In this document: in pieces, positions 1 through 7,732 of the stretch
How positions within the stretch are numbered: the first letter of the stretch is position 1
Layout: the number at the start of each line of letters is the position of its first letter
Assembly (NCBI RefSeq): GCF_001975825.1
Contig: NZ_MTKN01000012.1
Location: 82,578 to 146,577 of the forward strand
Direction: 5' to 3'
Length of the DNA: 64,000 nt
DNA from: [Flexibacter] sp. ATCC 35208
GTDB lineage: Bacteria; Bacteroidota; Bacteroidia; Chitinophagales; Chitinophagaceae
Made by a program: the position numbers and the translations under genes
The notes under the pieces: generated by a model
Database searches by the model: none
The model's input: only the letters and a program-made list of their open reading frames with translations
Told to the model about the DNA's origin: nothing

Positions 1-1
1 C

Positions 2-211
2 AGGGGCATTGGCAGCCCTGTCACAGGAGATCTGAATACAGCGTTATTGAAAGATGGCCGCAAAGAATGGTATGCGGAAGGACAGATCTTTTACATGTAC
101 AAAAGATTGAACCACGACATTGCGAGCCAGAACGGTAGCAGCATTCCTGCATCAGACAAAATATTTGTATTACCACTTCCAAACGATGAGATTCTTTATG
201 GCGGAAGATAA
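2..211 (+). CDS. RagB/SusD family nutrient-binding lipoprotein, C-terminal fragment
   Basis: Open reading frame running in from the left edge and ending in TAA; 69 residues are visible. The segment WYAEGQIFYMYKRLN followed by FVLPLPNDEILYGG is the typical C-terminal end of SusD-like proteins. These outer-membrane lipoproteins cap a SusC channel and bind the imported ligand. The SusC partner must lie to the left of the window. The gene is followed after 13 nt by a DUF4843 lipoprotein, as in many Bacteroidota Sus-like operons. The substrate cannot be read from this fragment. Confidence 0.9.
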   Translation, partial: RGIGSPVTGDLNTALLKDGRKEWYAEGQIFYMYKRLNHDIASQNGSSIPASDKIFVLPLPNDEILYGGR

Positions 212-224
212 AAAAGACGACACC

Positions 225-1037
225 ATGAAAGCGATATATATCATCCTGCTGATGTGTCTATTTGCAGCATGTAAGAAAGCAGAAGAACTACACTATGATC
301 ATGCAGCCAATATCCATTTCGATCTGAGCAGCGGGGATAAGGATAGCATTGTATATACTTTTGCCTATACACCTACCCTTTCGCAGGATACGATCTGGTT
401 GCCCGTGCAGTTGGCAGGTATTCAGGTCAATCAGGACAGAACATACAGTGCCTATGTAGAAACAGATTCCTCTACAGCACAGGCAGGTGTACATTATGAA
501 CCTTTGAAATCCACTTACACACTTCGTGCAGATACAGGCAGGGCATCCATTCCAGTAATCATCTACAATGTATCTGATCTGGAAAGTGAATCGGTCTCTT
601 TAATGATCAAGCTAAAAGCTACCAATGATCTCGGCATTGAGATCCCGACTGCCGATGATGGCAGTAATCTCCTGAAAGCGAAGATCGTCTTCTCCGCTAT
701 GCTCGAAAAGCCAAACTGGTGGGATATGTGGCTGGGTAGTTACTATTCCCGTACCAAACATCAGCTCTTCCTGATCGTATCAGGTGTGACCACTCTTACC
801 ACCAACGGTCTTGATGCACCCCGCAATCTCTACCTGGTCAATCTGCTCACGGCTATGCTGAATGATCCTTTCAAATGGGTAGCTAATAATCCGACTAAAG
901 GATATGTATTGGAAGCCAGTGGAGATGACTACTATTTCTATAGCATAGAGAATCCTGCGAGGAAGATATTGCTGCGCTGGAATGCAGCGGCTGGTAAATA
1001 TTATTTCATTGACGAAAACGGCAAGGAGGTCAATTAA
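225..1037 (+). CDS. DUF4843 domain lipoprotein of a Sus-like locus
   Basis: 270 codons. I chose the ATG at 225 because it gives a clean lipoprotein signal (MKAIYIILLMCLFAAC, lipobox LFAAC); the frame is open further upstream but overlaps the SusD gene. The body (an immunoglobulin-like fold segment with SLMIKLKATNDLG, then a WWDMWLGSYYSRTKHQLF segment) fits the DUF4843 family. Proteins of this family follow SusD in Sus-like operons and are probably surface-exposed ligand-binding accessories. The gene sits 13 nt after susD and 1 nt before the next lipoprotein gene, so one transcript is likely. Ligand unknown. Confidence 0.85.
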   Translation: MKAIYIILLMCLFAACKKAEELHYDHAANIHFDLSSGDKDSIVYTFAYTPTLSQDTIWLPVQLAGIQVNQDRTYSAYVETDSSTAQAGVHYEPLKSTYTLRADTGRASIPVIIYNVSDLESESVSLMIKLKATNDLGIEIPTADDGSNLLKAKIVFSAMLEKPNWWDMWLGSYYSRTKHQLFLIVSGVTTLTTNGLDAPRNLYLVNLLTAMLNDPFKWVANNPTKGYVLEASGDDYYFYSIENPARKILLRWNAAAGKYYFIDENGKEVN

Positions 1038-1038
1038 T

Positions 1039-2457
1039 ATGAAAAATCATCTGACAGCAATAATATGTTTTTTGCTCCTGACAGCGTGTTATAAGGACAA
1101 AGGCAATTATGATATAAATATGCCGCTTACACCTACGGTCAGTGGGTTGGATTCTATCTACAATGCAGTAGTGGGCGATAGTCTTATCATCACACCAAAG
1201 GTAACCATTGGCAATAGTGATTCGCTGGTGCTGGAATGGCGGATCAGTGCCCCGGAGAGTGAAACAGGTTTCCTGTATTTCACAGGTTCTTCCATGCGTA
1301 TGCTCTTTGGTTTACAGGCCAATTTATATTCGGCCCGGCTTTCTGTGTACGACAAGAACAATGGTATCAGGTATTTTTATGCATTCCAGATACAGGGGGT
1401 GACGGATTTCACTGCTGGTACGACAGTGCTGAGTGTAGATAATGGTGTATCGAAACTCTCATTCATTACAACTGGTGGAGAAGTAAAACCCAATATCTAT
1501 GAAACCGTGAATGGGCATAGTCTGCCACCGGATCCATTGCAGTTGTATTATATGAAAGACCAGGTGCAGGGAGATATGGCGCTGGGTTACTGGATCATAT
1601 GTAAAAATGGTGGTGTCCGACTGAATGTAAGTAGTCTGCAGGATGATCCGACTTATCCGAATACATTGGCAGGTAATTTCTTTTCTGCACCGGATAGTAT
1701 TGTAGTGGGATCTTTCCAGCAGGGTAACAGGGGTAGTCTGGTGGGTGTTGTGAATGACAAGTTCTATTCAGGTTATACCACTACGTGGAATCAGGCAACC
1801 TCCTTCGGGATGTTCGGTGATTATGCTGCCGGCACTTATAATCTGGCGCCTTCCTTTATTTCTACCCTGATCAATGGGTCTTATTCTTATATAGGCTTTG
1901 ACAAGGATAAGCAACAGTTTGTACGCATCAGCGGCACGCCTTATTATTATGGCACGCAGTATACGACTACCAGTACGACGGCTTTTGATCCTACGAATGT
2001 AGGCCTGTCACTGATACATATGGAGCAGATAAATAGCGGGGATTGCTATGCCTATCTTAAAGGTGCTGATGGCATAGTATACGAATTAAAGTTCACCGTA
2101 AGTTTCACGAATAGTCCTTACACCTTTACGCCGGTTCAAAAGCGCGCTTTCATCCAGCAAAGCCTGATCAATGAAGATACCAAATGGCAGGCCGCAATCA
2201 ATGGGGTACTTTATATCGCATCAGGAGAAAAGGTGTATCGATATAATCCTTTAAATCAGGAAGTACGTGCATTGGAAACTTCATTCGGTGAAAACACAGT
2301 AAGCATGATCAAGCTCTCCGACGATCAGGATACGCTCATTGCAGGAGCTGGCAACTCACTCTATTATATGGATATCAGCACAGGTAAATATGGGGTGCTG
2401 ACAAAAACAATTACAGGAATTCCCGGAAAGCCAGTCGATATCGCATGGCGTCCATAA
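1039..2457 (+). CDS. PKD-like family lipoprotein
   Basis: 472 codons. The start at 1039 follows the preceding stop by one base and has AAGGAGG about 10 nt upstream. The N-terminus MKNHLTAIICFLLLTAC is a lipoprotein signal, followed by YKDKGNYD, the hallmark opening of PKD-like lipoproteins of Sus-like loci. The first ~130 residues form the PKD-like domain; the rest (about 140-470) looks like a beta-propeller-type region with repeated strands. The predicted location is the outer-membrane surface. Family members accompany SusCD and TlpA-like genes, as here; the exact role is unknown. Confidence 0.8.
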   Translation: MKNHLTAIICFLLLTACYKDKGNYDINMPLTPTVSGLDSIYNAVVGDSLIITPKVTIGNSDSLVLEWRISAPESETGFLYFTGSSMRMLFGLQANLYSARLSVYDKNNGIRYFYAFQIQGVTDFTAGTTVLSVDNGVSKLSFITTGGEVKPNIYETVNGHSLPPDPLQLYYMKDQVQGDMALGYWIICKNGGVRLNVSSLQDDPTYPNTLAGNFFSAPDSIVVGSFQQGNRGSLVGVVNDKFYSGYTTTWNQATSFGMFGDYAAGTYNLAPSFISTLINGSYSYIGFDKDKQQFVRISGTPYYYGTQYTTTSTTAFDPTNVGLSLIHMEQINSGDCYAYLKGADGIVYELKFTVSFTNSPYTFTPVQKRAFIQQSLINEDTKWQAAINGVLYIASGEKVYRYNPLNQEVRALETSFGENTVSMIKLSDDQDTLIAGAGNSLYYMDISTGKYGVLTKTITGIPGKPVDIAWRP

Positions 2458-2475
2458 CTTTTAAAATCATTCACT

Positions 2476-3585
2476 ATGCATAAATTCATATTATTCTTGT
2501 TGCTACCAGTAATAGGCGTAGCACAACAAAAGACCTTCAATATTCAGGGAACAGCGCCTGTCGCTAAAAATGGGTGTAAGGTATATCTGAATTACCAATC
2601 CGAAGGCAAATTATTGATGGATTCCACTGCCGTAAAAGATGGGCAGTTTGCATTTAAGGGTAGTGTGAAGGAATTGTCTTATGCCCGCATGGTATTTGAC
2701 CATGAAAACAAGGGGAGCTATTGGGTATTAAATATAGGAGACCGGTTCTATTTTTACCTGACGAATGAAACATACAAAGTGGCGGTAAAGGATTCTCTTA
2801 AAAAAGCAACGGTAACCGGGTCACCCACCCAAAAGGCATATGCCGCATTTCTGTCACAAATAGGTGGAGGGTTTATGAATATTATCGATTCTGCCAATCA
2901 GGAGATGAGTACAGCAGATACAGGAGCGATTCCCGCCATTCGCAAAAAATACGACAGCAAATTTGCTGCCATGCGTGAGAAAGAGAGAAAATTCATAAGC
3001 GCTCATCCTGATTCTTACTTTTCCATCGTTGCGCTGACAGATGTAGCGAACAGAGCCCCTATGAGTGAAGTAGAGACTTTATATAACGGCCTGAGTGAAA
3101 AAGTACGTACCACTACTCCAGGCAAGGAGATGAAATCCCGCATAGTAGCCACTCACACAATTCAGGTTGGGCTTGCTGCCCCTGAATTTGAGCAGCCTGA
3201 TGTAAACGGTAAGCTCATCAAACTCTCCGACTACAGGGGAAAGTATGTACTGGTAGACTTCTGGGCCAGCTGGTGCCACCCGTGCAGGGAGGAAAATCCC
3301 AATCTGAAAAAGGCTTATGGGGTATTCAAAGAAAAAGGCATGGAAGTGCTGGCAGTTTCACTGGATGATAAGCAAACCCGGAATGCCTGGATCAAAGCGA
3401 TTGAGACGGATGGCCTGCCATGGGTGCATGTTTCCGATCTGAAAGGCTGGCAGAACGAGGTGGCTGTATTGTATGGCATTCGTGCTGTACCGCAGAATTA
3501 CCTCATTGACCCTGAAGGCAAAATCATAGCCCAGAACCTGAGAGGTCCGGAACTGACCAGCAAACTGGCAGAATATATACATTAG
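2476..3585 (+). CDS. TlpA-like thiol-disulfide protein with DUF4369 domain
   Basis: 369 aa. Signal peptide MHKFILFLLLPVIGVAQQ; DUF4369 domain about residues 20-115; helical linker to about 230; thioredoxin-like AhpC/TSA domain about 232-365. The redox motif is WCHPC with cysteines at 267 and 270. Such exported proteins reduce or isomerise disulfides in the periplasm. It closes the left Sus-like operon (18 nt after the previous gene) and is followed by a strong terminator. Three more thioredoxin proteins of related design lie in the second Sus locus at 19-24 kb. The role in substrate handling is inferred only. Confidence 0.88.
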   Translation: MHKFILFLLLPVIGVAQQKTFNIQGTAPVAKNGCKVYLNYQSEGKLLMDSTAVKDGQFAFKGSVKELSYARMVFDHENKGSYWVLNIGDRFYFYLTNETYKVAVKDSLKKATVTGSPTQKAYAAFLSQIGGGFMNIIDSANQEMSTADTGAIPAIRKKYDSKFAAMREKERKFISAHPDSYFSIVALTDVANRAPMSEVETLYNGLSEKVRTTTPGKEMKSRIVATHTIQVGLAAPEFEQPDVNGKLIKLSDYRGKYVLVDFWASWCHPCREENPNLKKAYGVFKEKGMEVLAVSLDDKQTRNAWIKAIETDGLPWVHVSDLKGWQNEVAVLYGIRAVPQNYLIDPEGKIIAQNLRGPELTSKLAEYIH

Positions 3586-3614
3586 TTTATCCTCCTATTT
3601 TTCCCTATTTCACA

Positions 3615-3649
3615 GGTGTATCATATTAATCTATGATACACCTTTTTTT
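3615..3649 (+). terminator. Rho-independent terminator after the first Sus-like operon
   Basis: Perfect 10-bp inverted repeat (GGTGTATCAT / ATGATACACC, 8-nt loop) followed directly by seven T. It lies 30 nt after the tlpA-like stop and separates the operon from the sigma factor gene. Confidence 0.9.
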
Positions 3650-3703
3650 ATTTAGTTATTTTTTATACTTTTCTTTCGACCTTGTTCATTTAACACTACC
3701 AGC

Positions 3704-4291
3704 TTGGCAAAACCTGATATTGAACTAGAATTATTACCAGACCATCAATTGCTGCAGCTACTTTCGGCGGGGAGCCAGGCGAGCTATACCGTCATTTATG
3801 AGAGATATAGTGAAATACTGTTCAGGCATGCCTATAATATGCTGGAAGACCGGGCTGAGGCGGAGGATGTGATCCAAGAGGTGTTTCTCATGCTTTGGAC
3901 AAAAAGAGCCGGGGCAGCAGGGGCAAAATCACTTTCAGGTTATTTATATGCCAGCGTTCGTAACCGGATATTAAATCATCTTACACACCAGAAGGTCGTA
4001 GACAAATACCTGGATAGTATTCGAACTTATATGGAAGCAGGCGGTTATACCGCCGATGAGCTACTGCGCGAAAAAGAACTGGCGGCGGTGATAGAAAGAG
4101 AGATTGAGGCGATGCCGCCTAAGATGAGAGAAATATTTTTGATGAGTCGTGAACAGGAGTTGTCGCATAAGTCTATTGGAGAGTTGTTGAATATTTCTGA
4201 TAAAACGGTTAAGCAGCAGGTGTATAAGGCGGTGAAGCAATTAAAGGGGAGGGTAGAAAATTTTTTGAAGGTGATACCTATATTTTTTTAA
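3704..4291 (+). CDS. ECF RNA polymerase sigma factor, Bacteroidota type
   Basis: 195 aa. The likely start is TTG at 3704; no ATG is available before the conserved region. Region 2 (ASYTVIYERYSEILFRHAYNM ... AEDVIQEVFLMLW) and region 4 (MPPKMREIFLMSREQELSHKSIGE plus a helix-turn-helix) are complete and the length is normal for the family. Sigma factors of this kind usually drive SusCD operons with a FecR partner, but no FecR gene is adjacent: the gene lies after the terminator of one Sus-like operon and before a PIN-domain gene. It may act on the operon to its left. Function firm, target unknown. Confidence 0.9.
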   Translation: MAKPDIELELLPDHQLLQLLSAGSQASYTVIYERYSEILFRHAYNMLEDRAEAEDVIQEVFLMLWTKRAGAAGAKSLSGYLYASVRNRILNHLTHQKVVDKYLDSIRTYMEAGGYTADELLREKELAAVIEREIEAMPPKMREIFLMSREQELSHKSIGELLNISDKTVKQQVYKAVKQLKGRVENFLKVIPIFF

Positions 4292-4444
4292 ATCATTTTT
4301 TCGTAAATTAATAGTAGATCTATCATTAAAGGACATACGTTTACAATATTGAGTTTGTTACCCACAAATTTGTGAATATCATGCTCATTCCCTTCTCCAC
4401 GGGGAATTTGATGGTTTGTTGCCCAGAAAAAAAACCATAATTTT

Positions 4445-4897
4445 ATGAATACAGTTTATGTAGACACCTCTGTGTTTGGGGGGTGTTTTGAGAATGAATT
4501 TTCGGATTCAATTCTGGGGTTATTTAATGAGTTTAAGAGGGGGAAGAAGAAGATGATGATTTCAGAATTGGTAAGGGAGGAATTGAATGACGCCAGAGAA
4601 GAGGTAAAAAAACAGGTCACCAAAGTGCCAAAACTATTTAAGGTAGAAGTTAAACAAACTGTTAAAGCAGAACAATTAGGTATGATGTACGTTGAAGCAG
4701 GCGCATTAGGGTACAAGAGTTTAAGTGATGCTTATCATGTGGCAATGGCTACGTTGCATGGTGCAGATATACTGGCTAGCTGGAATTTTAAGCACATTGT
4801 AAATAAAGAGAAGATTGAACTTTTTAATTATATCAATCAAAAAATGGGGTATAGAAATATTAAAATTCGAACTCCTCAGGAAATTTTAAATCCATAA
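4445..4897 (+). CDS. PIN-domain protein (VapC-like)
   Basis: 150 aa. The N-terminus has the PIN motif VYVDTSVFGG with the first catalytic Asp; SDAYHVAMATLHGADILASWNFKHIV carries the central and C-terminal acidic residues. PIN proteins are Mg-dependent RNases, often toxins of type II toxin-antitoxin pairs. A 58-aa gene starts 4 nt after the stop and is the likely partner, in the less common toxin-first order. A shared terminator follows. Toxin activity is inferred from domain and layout only; stand-alone PIN nucleases also exist. Confidence 0.8.
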   Translation: MNTVYVDTSVFGGCFENEFSDSILGLFNEFKRGKKKMMISELVREELNDAREEVKKQVTKVPKLFKVEVKQTVKAEQLGMMYVEAGALGYKSLSDAYHVAMATLHGADILASWNFKHIVNKEKIELFNYINQKMGYRNIKIRTPQEILNP

Positions 4898-4901
4898 CAT
4901 T

Positions 4902-5078
4902 ATGAAACCAAAAATTATACCCGGCTACGACTGCGTAGGCGAAGTAAGAAAAATCCGGGAGCAGATGCATGACCGGTTTAATGGGGATATGAGACAGTTA
5001 TGTGCGTATCTCGATTCCCGCAGAGATTATAATGAAAAGAAATGGGGTGTAAAATTCATCGGCGATGATGAAGAATAA
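4902..5078 (+). CDS. Small 58-aa protein paired with the PIN gene (possible antitoxin)
   Basis: Starts with MKPKIIPGYDCV, contains REQMHDRFNG and RRDYNEKKWG, ends KFIGDDEE. It lies 4 nt after the PIN gene and just before a strong terminator, so the two are surely cotranscribed. Size, charge and position fit an antitoxin; the sequence has no clear ribbon-helix-helix or AbrB motif that I can name. It resembles small proteins commonly found beside PIN genes in Bacteroidota (recollection, not searched). Confidence 0.7.
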   Translation: MKPKIIPGYDCVGEVRKIREQMHDRFNGDMRQLCAYLDSRRDYNEKKWGVKFIGDDEE

Positions 5079-5079
5079 T

Positions 5080-5110
5080 ATAAAAGGTGAGCATGCTGCT
5101 CACCTTTTAT
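5080..5110 (+). terminator. Terminator after the PIN/small-protein pair
   Basis: Perfect inverted repeat ATAAAAGGTGAGCA / TGCTCACCTTTTAT with a 3-nt loop directly after the small gene's stop. It could also act on the opposite strand, but there is no opposing gene. Confidence 0.85.
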
Positions 5111-5220
5111 ATTATTTATGAATCTTTTCTATTGCACACCCTCATCCCCTTCTATCCTTAATAGAATCAAACACTTACATACTTTATCCTCCCAACCCTT
5201 CTCCCCTATCAAAATTTTTC

Positions 5221-5228
5221 TATATTTG
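5221..5228 (+). promoter_or_regulatory. Candidate Bacteroidota -7 box for the GH5 gene
   Basis: TATATTTG matches the Bacteroidota -7 consensus TAnnTTTG. It lies 145 nt before the GH5 start; no clear -33 TTTG is seen. The leader that follows (5229-5372) is AT-rich and holds two similar segments, TTTTTCTTTCCCTATCA at about 5249 and TTTTTTCTTCCCATATCA at about 5312, each followed by a run of A. Nothing else is recognised in 5111-5372. Confidence 0.4.
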
Positions 5229-5372
5229 ACCCGATAAACCAATGCGGCTTTTTCTTTCCCTATCAATTAAAAGCCTCATAAACACTGTACCAAGGCATAT
5301 CCTATATAGGTTTTTTCTTCCCATATCATTAAAAACCATAATAGATATCCCTTATCCATCAAAATAACCTAA

Positions 5373-7439
5373 ATGAAAAGAACAATCATCTTATTGGTTA
5401 ACCTGCTCCTCGCAGCTTTCACCTACGCACAAACACCCGTATCACTCAATGGCCAGTTGAAAGTAACCGGCACCAAACTCTGTAACCAGAACGGTTACCC
5501 TATTCAACTCAGAGGCATGAGCACCCACGGTATCCAATGGTACGCAGGCTGTATTACCGACGCCTCCCTGGATACCCTCAAAAGCGACTGGGGAGCAGAC
5601 ATCGTACGCATCGCCATGTACGTACAGGAAGGTGGTTACGAAACCAATCCCTCCTACTACACCTCCCTCGTTAAGAGCTATGTAGACAAAGTCACTGCCC
5701 GTGGCCTTTACGCCCTCATCGACTTCCACATCCTGACTCCCGGTGATCCAAATTACAACACCGACAGAGCCAAAACCTTCTTCACCGATATTGCCAACAC
5801 CTACAAAAACTACAACAACGTTTTGTATGAAATATGCAATGAACCAAACGGCGTGACCTGGGCTACCATCAAGAACTACGCTGATCAGATCATTCCACTC
5901 ATCAGAGGCATCGACAATGACGCTGTCATTTGCGTAGGAACCAGAGGATGGTCTTCATTAGGTCTCTCAGAAGGCAGTACGGCCCAGGAGATCCTCGACA
6001 ATCCACTCAGCTATGCAAATGTGATGTATAGCTTTCACTTCTATGCAAAAAGCCACCAGGATTATTACATCAATCACCTGGACTGGGCATCTGACCGCCT
6101 GCCGGTTTTCGTGACCGAATTCGGTACACAGGAAGCCTCCGGCGATGGCGCCAATGACCTCACCATGAGTCAACGTTATATGGATCTGTGCAAAAGCAAA
6201 AAAATCAGCTGGACGAACTGGAACTTCAGCGACAACCCTTATAGTGGCGCTGTATGGAACAGTGGCACCTGTTCTGGTAACACCTGGACCACCAGCCAAC
6301 TCAAAGAGGCCGGTGTTTTTATCCGTAATAACATGCGTACTGCGGATGATTTCGGATCCACCAACAATGGTACGAATATCGCACTCGGCAAAACTGTGAC
6401 CGTATCCTCTACTGAAAGTTCTACTACCTCCCTCGTTGGTTCCAACGCTGTGGATGGTAGTTACACCACCCGCTGGTCTTCTACCCTCTATGCTGATCCG
6501 CAGTGGATCACTGTAGACCTGGGTAGCTCCTACATTGTTTCTGAAGTAAAACTGACCTGGGAAGCGGCTTATGCAAAAGATTACCTTGTACAGGTATCTG
6601 CTGATAATACCAATTGGACCACGGTAAAAACAGTTGCAGGAAATACCAGTTTAACCAACGATCACACCGGTTTATCCGCCACCGGCAGATATGTACGTAT
6701 CTATGGTACTGCCCGTGGTTCTGCCTATGGCTATTCATTATATGAGCTGGAAGTATATGGAACAAATGCTAACAATCCTAACCTGGCATTGAACAAAACA
6801 ACCTCTACCTCTTCTGTAGAAGCCACTGGCCTGGAAGGCAATTATGCAGTAGATGGCAATACGGCTACCCGCTGGTCTTCTACCCTCTATGCTGATCCAC
6901 AATGGATCAAGGTAGACCTGGGCAGCAGCTATTCCATTGGTGAAGTAAAACTGATCTGGGAAGCCGCTTATGCAAAAGACTACCTTGTACAGGTATCTGC
7001 TGATAATACCAACTGGACCACGGTAAAAACAGTTGCAGGAAATACCAGTTTAACCAACGATCACACCGGCTTATCTGCTACCGGCAGATATGTACGCATT
7101 TACGGTACTGCCCGTGGCTCTGCCTATGGCTATTCATTATATGAACTGGAAGTGTATAGTGGCAGCAGCAGCGCACTAAAAACAGTGGCGACCAACAGTA
7201 AGTTGCAGGATATTATTTTATACCCTGTTCCTGCTCACGATCACTTAACTATCACATTGCCTGCAAGTGAACAAAAAACCTATATCAGTATGGGCGACAT
7301 GAGTGGTACGAAGTATCGCACCGTGACCACTACTGACAGGGTCTATAATATGAATATCGCCAAACTACCTGCCGGCGTATATTTCATCATGATCCAACAG
7401 GGTGATCAAAGAACTATTAAAAAGATAGTAAAGCAATAA
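5373..7439 (+). CDS. Secreted GH5 endoglucanase with two discoidin domains and T9SS signal
   Basis: 688 aa. Signal peptide MKRTIILLVNLLLAAFTYA; GH5 catalytic domain about 25-322, closest to the cellulase subfamily GH5_2, with acid/base Glu157 in YEICNEPNG, His222 in MYSFHFYA and nucleophile Glu249 in FVTEFGTQ. Two F5/8 type C (discoidin) domains follow at about 330-465 and 468-598; they are almost identical over ~95 residues. The C-terminus (about 612-688) with VPAHDHLTIT and GVYFIMIQQGD... is a type IX secretion sorting domain. The enzyme should be secreted or surface-anchored and hydrolyse beta-1,4-glucans. It is monocistronic, with its own terminator. Confidence 0.92.
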   Translation: MKRTIILLVNLLLAAFTYAQTPVSLNGQLKVTGTKLCNQNGYPIQLRGMSTHGIQWYAGCITDASLDTLKSDWGADIVRIAMYVQEGGYETNPSYYTSLVKSYVDKVTARGLYALIDFHILTPGDPNYNTDRAKTFFTDIANTYKNYNNVLYEICNEPNGVTWATIKNYADQIIPLIRGIDNDAVICVGTRGWSSLGLSEGSTAQEILDNPLSYANVMYSFHFYAKSHQDYYINHLDWASDRLPVFVTEFGTQEASGDGANDLTMSQRYMDLCKSKKISWTNWNFSDNPYSGAVWNSGTCSGNTWTTSQLKEAGVFIRNNMRTADDFGSTNNGTNIALGKTVTVSSTESSTTSLVGSNAVDGSYTTRWSSTLYADPQWITVDLGSSYIVSEVKLTWEAAYAKDYLVQVSADNTNWTTVKTVAGNTSLTNDHTGLSATGRYVRIYGTARGSAYGYSLYELEVYGTNANNPNLALNKTTSTSSVEATGLEGNYAVDGNTATRWSSTLYADPQWIKVDLGSSYSIGEVKLIWEAAYAKDYLVQVSADNTNWTTVKTVAGNTSLTNDHTGLSATGRYVRIYGTARGSAYGYSLYELEVYSGSSSALKTVATNSKLQDIILYPVPAHDHLTITLPASEQKTYISMGDMSGTKYRTVTTTDRVYNMNIAKLPAGVYFIMIQQGDQRTIKKIVKQ
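6471..7157 (+). repeat. Intragenic tandem duplication of the discoidin module
   Basis: About 288 nt starting CGCTGGTCTTCTACC at 6471 recur at 6870, an offset of 399 nt (133 codons). Most differences are third-position changes; long stretches are identical at DNA level, so the duplication or a later gene conversion is recent. Confidence 0.9.
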
Positions 7440-7441
7440 AC

Positions 7442-7472
7442 AAAAAGGCCACGCAAATTGCGTGGCCTTTTT
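7442..7472 (+). terminator. Terminator of the GH5 gene
   Basis: Perfect inverted repeat AAAAAGGCCACGCA / TGCGTGGCCTTTTT with a 3-nt loop, directly after the stop codon. Confidence 0.92.
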
Positions 7473-7617
7473 GTTACTTCAATTCTGCAATTTTCGATTT
7501 TGCATAATCAATATCTTCCTGCCCCCCAACCTTCACCAATAGGCATATCAATAGCGTTCTCAAACGTGGGTACAACATGACTCTAAAATATAAAAATATG
7601 TATCATTATTGTACAGT

Positions 7618-7639
7618 ATTTGTCCGCAACCGGACAAAT
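7618..7639. promoter_or_regulatory. Palindrome upstream of the FtsX permease pair (operator candidate)
   Basis: ATTTGTCCG-CAAC-CGGACAAAT, a perfect 9-bp inverted repeat about 95 nt before the first permease gene. No T-run follows, so it is more likely a protein-binding site than a terminator. The rest of 7473-7732 holds no gene that I can support. Confidence 0.45.
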
Positions 7640-7732
7640 CCCCTGCAAACTATGGAAATAATTATCTGATTTTTAGCAATTTATGATCCGGCATTGCCTT
7701 TGAAGCGAACCGTACAGACTGAATAATTTAGC

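Noticed and set aside
7690..7710. Sigma-54 promoter before the FtsX pair
   Set aside because: CCGGCATTGCC resembles part of a -24/-12 element but the GG and GC spacing does not fit.
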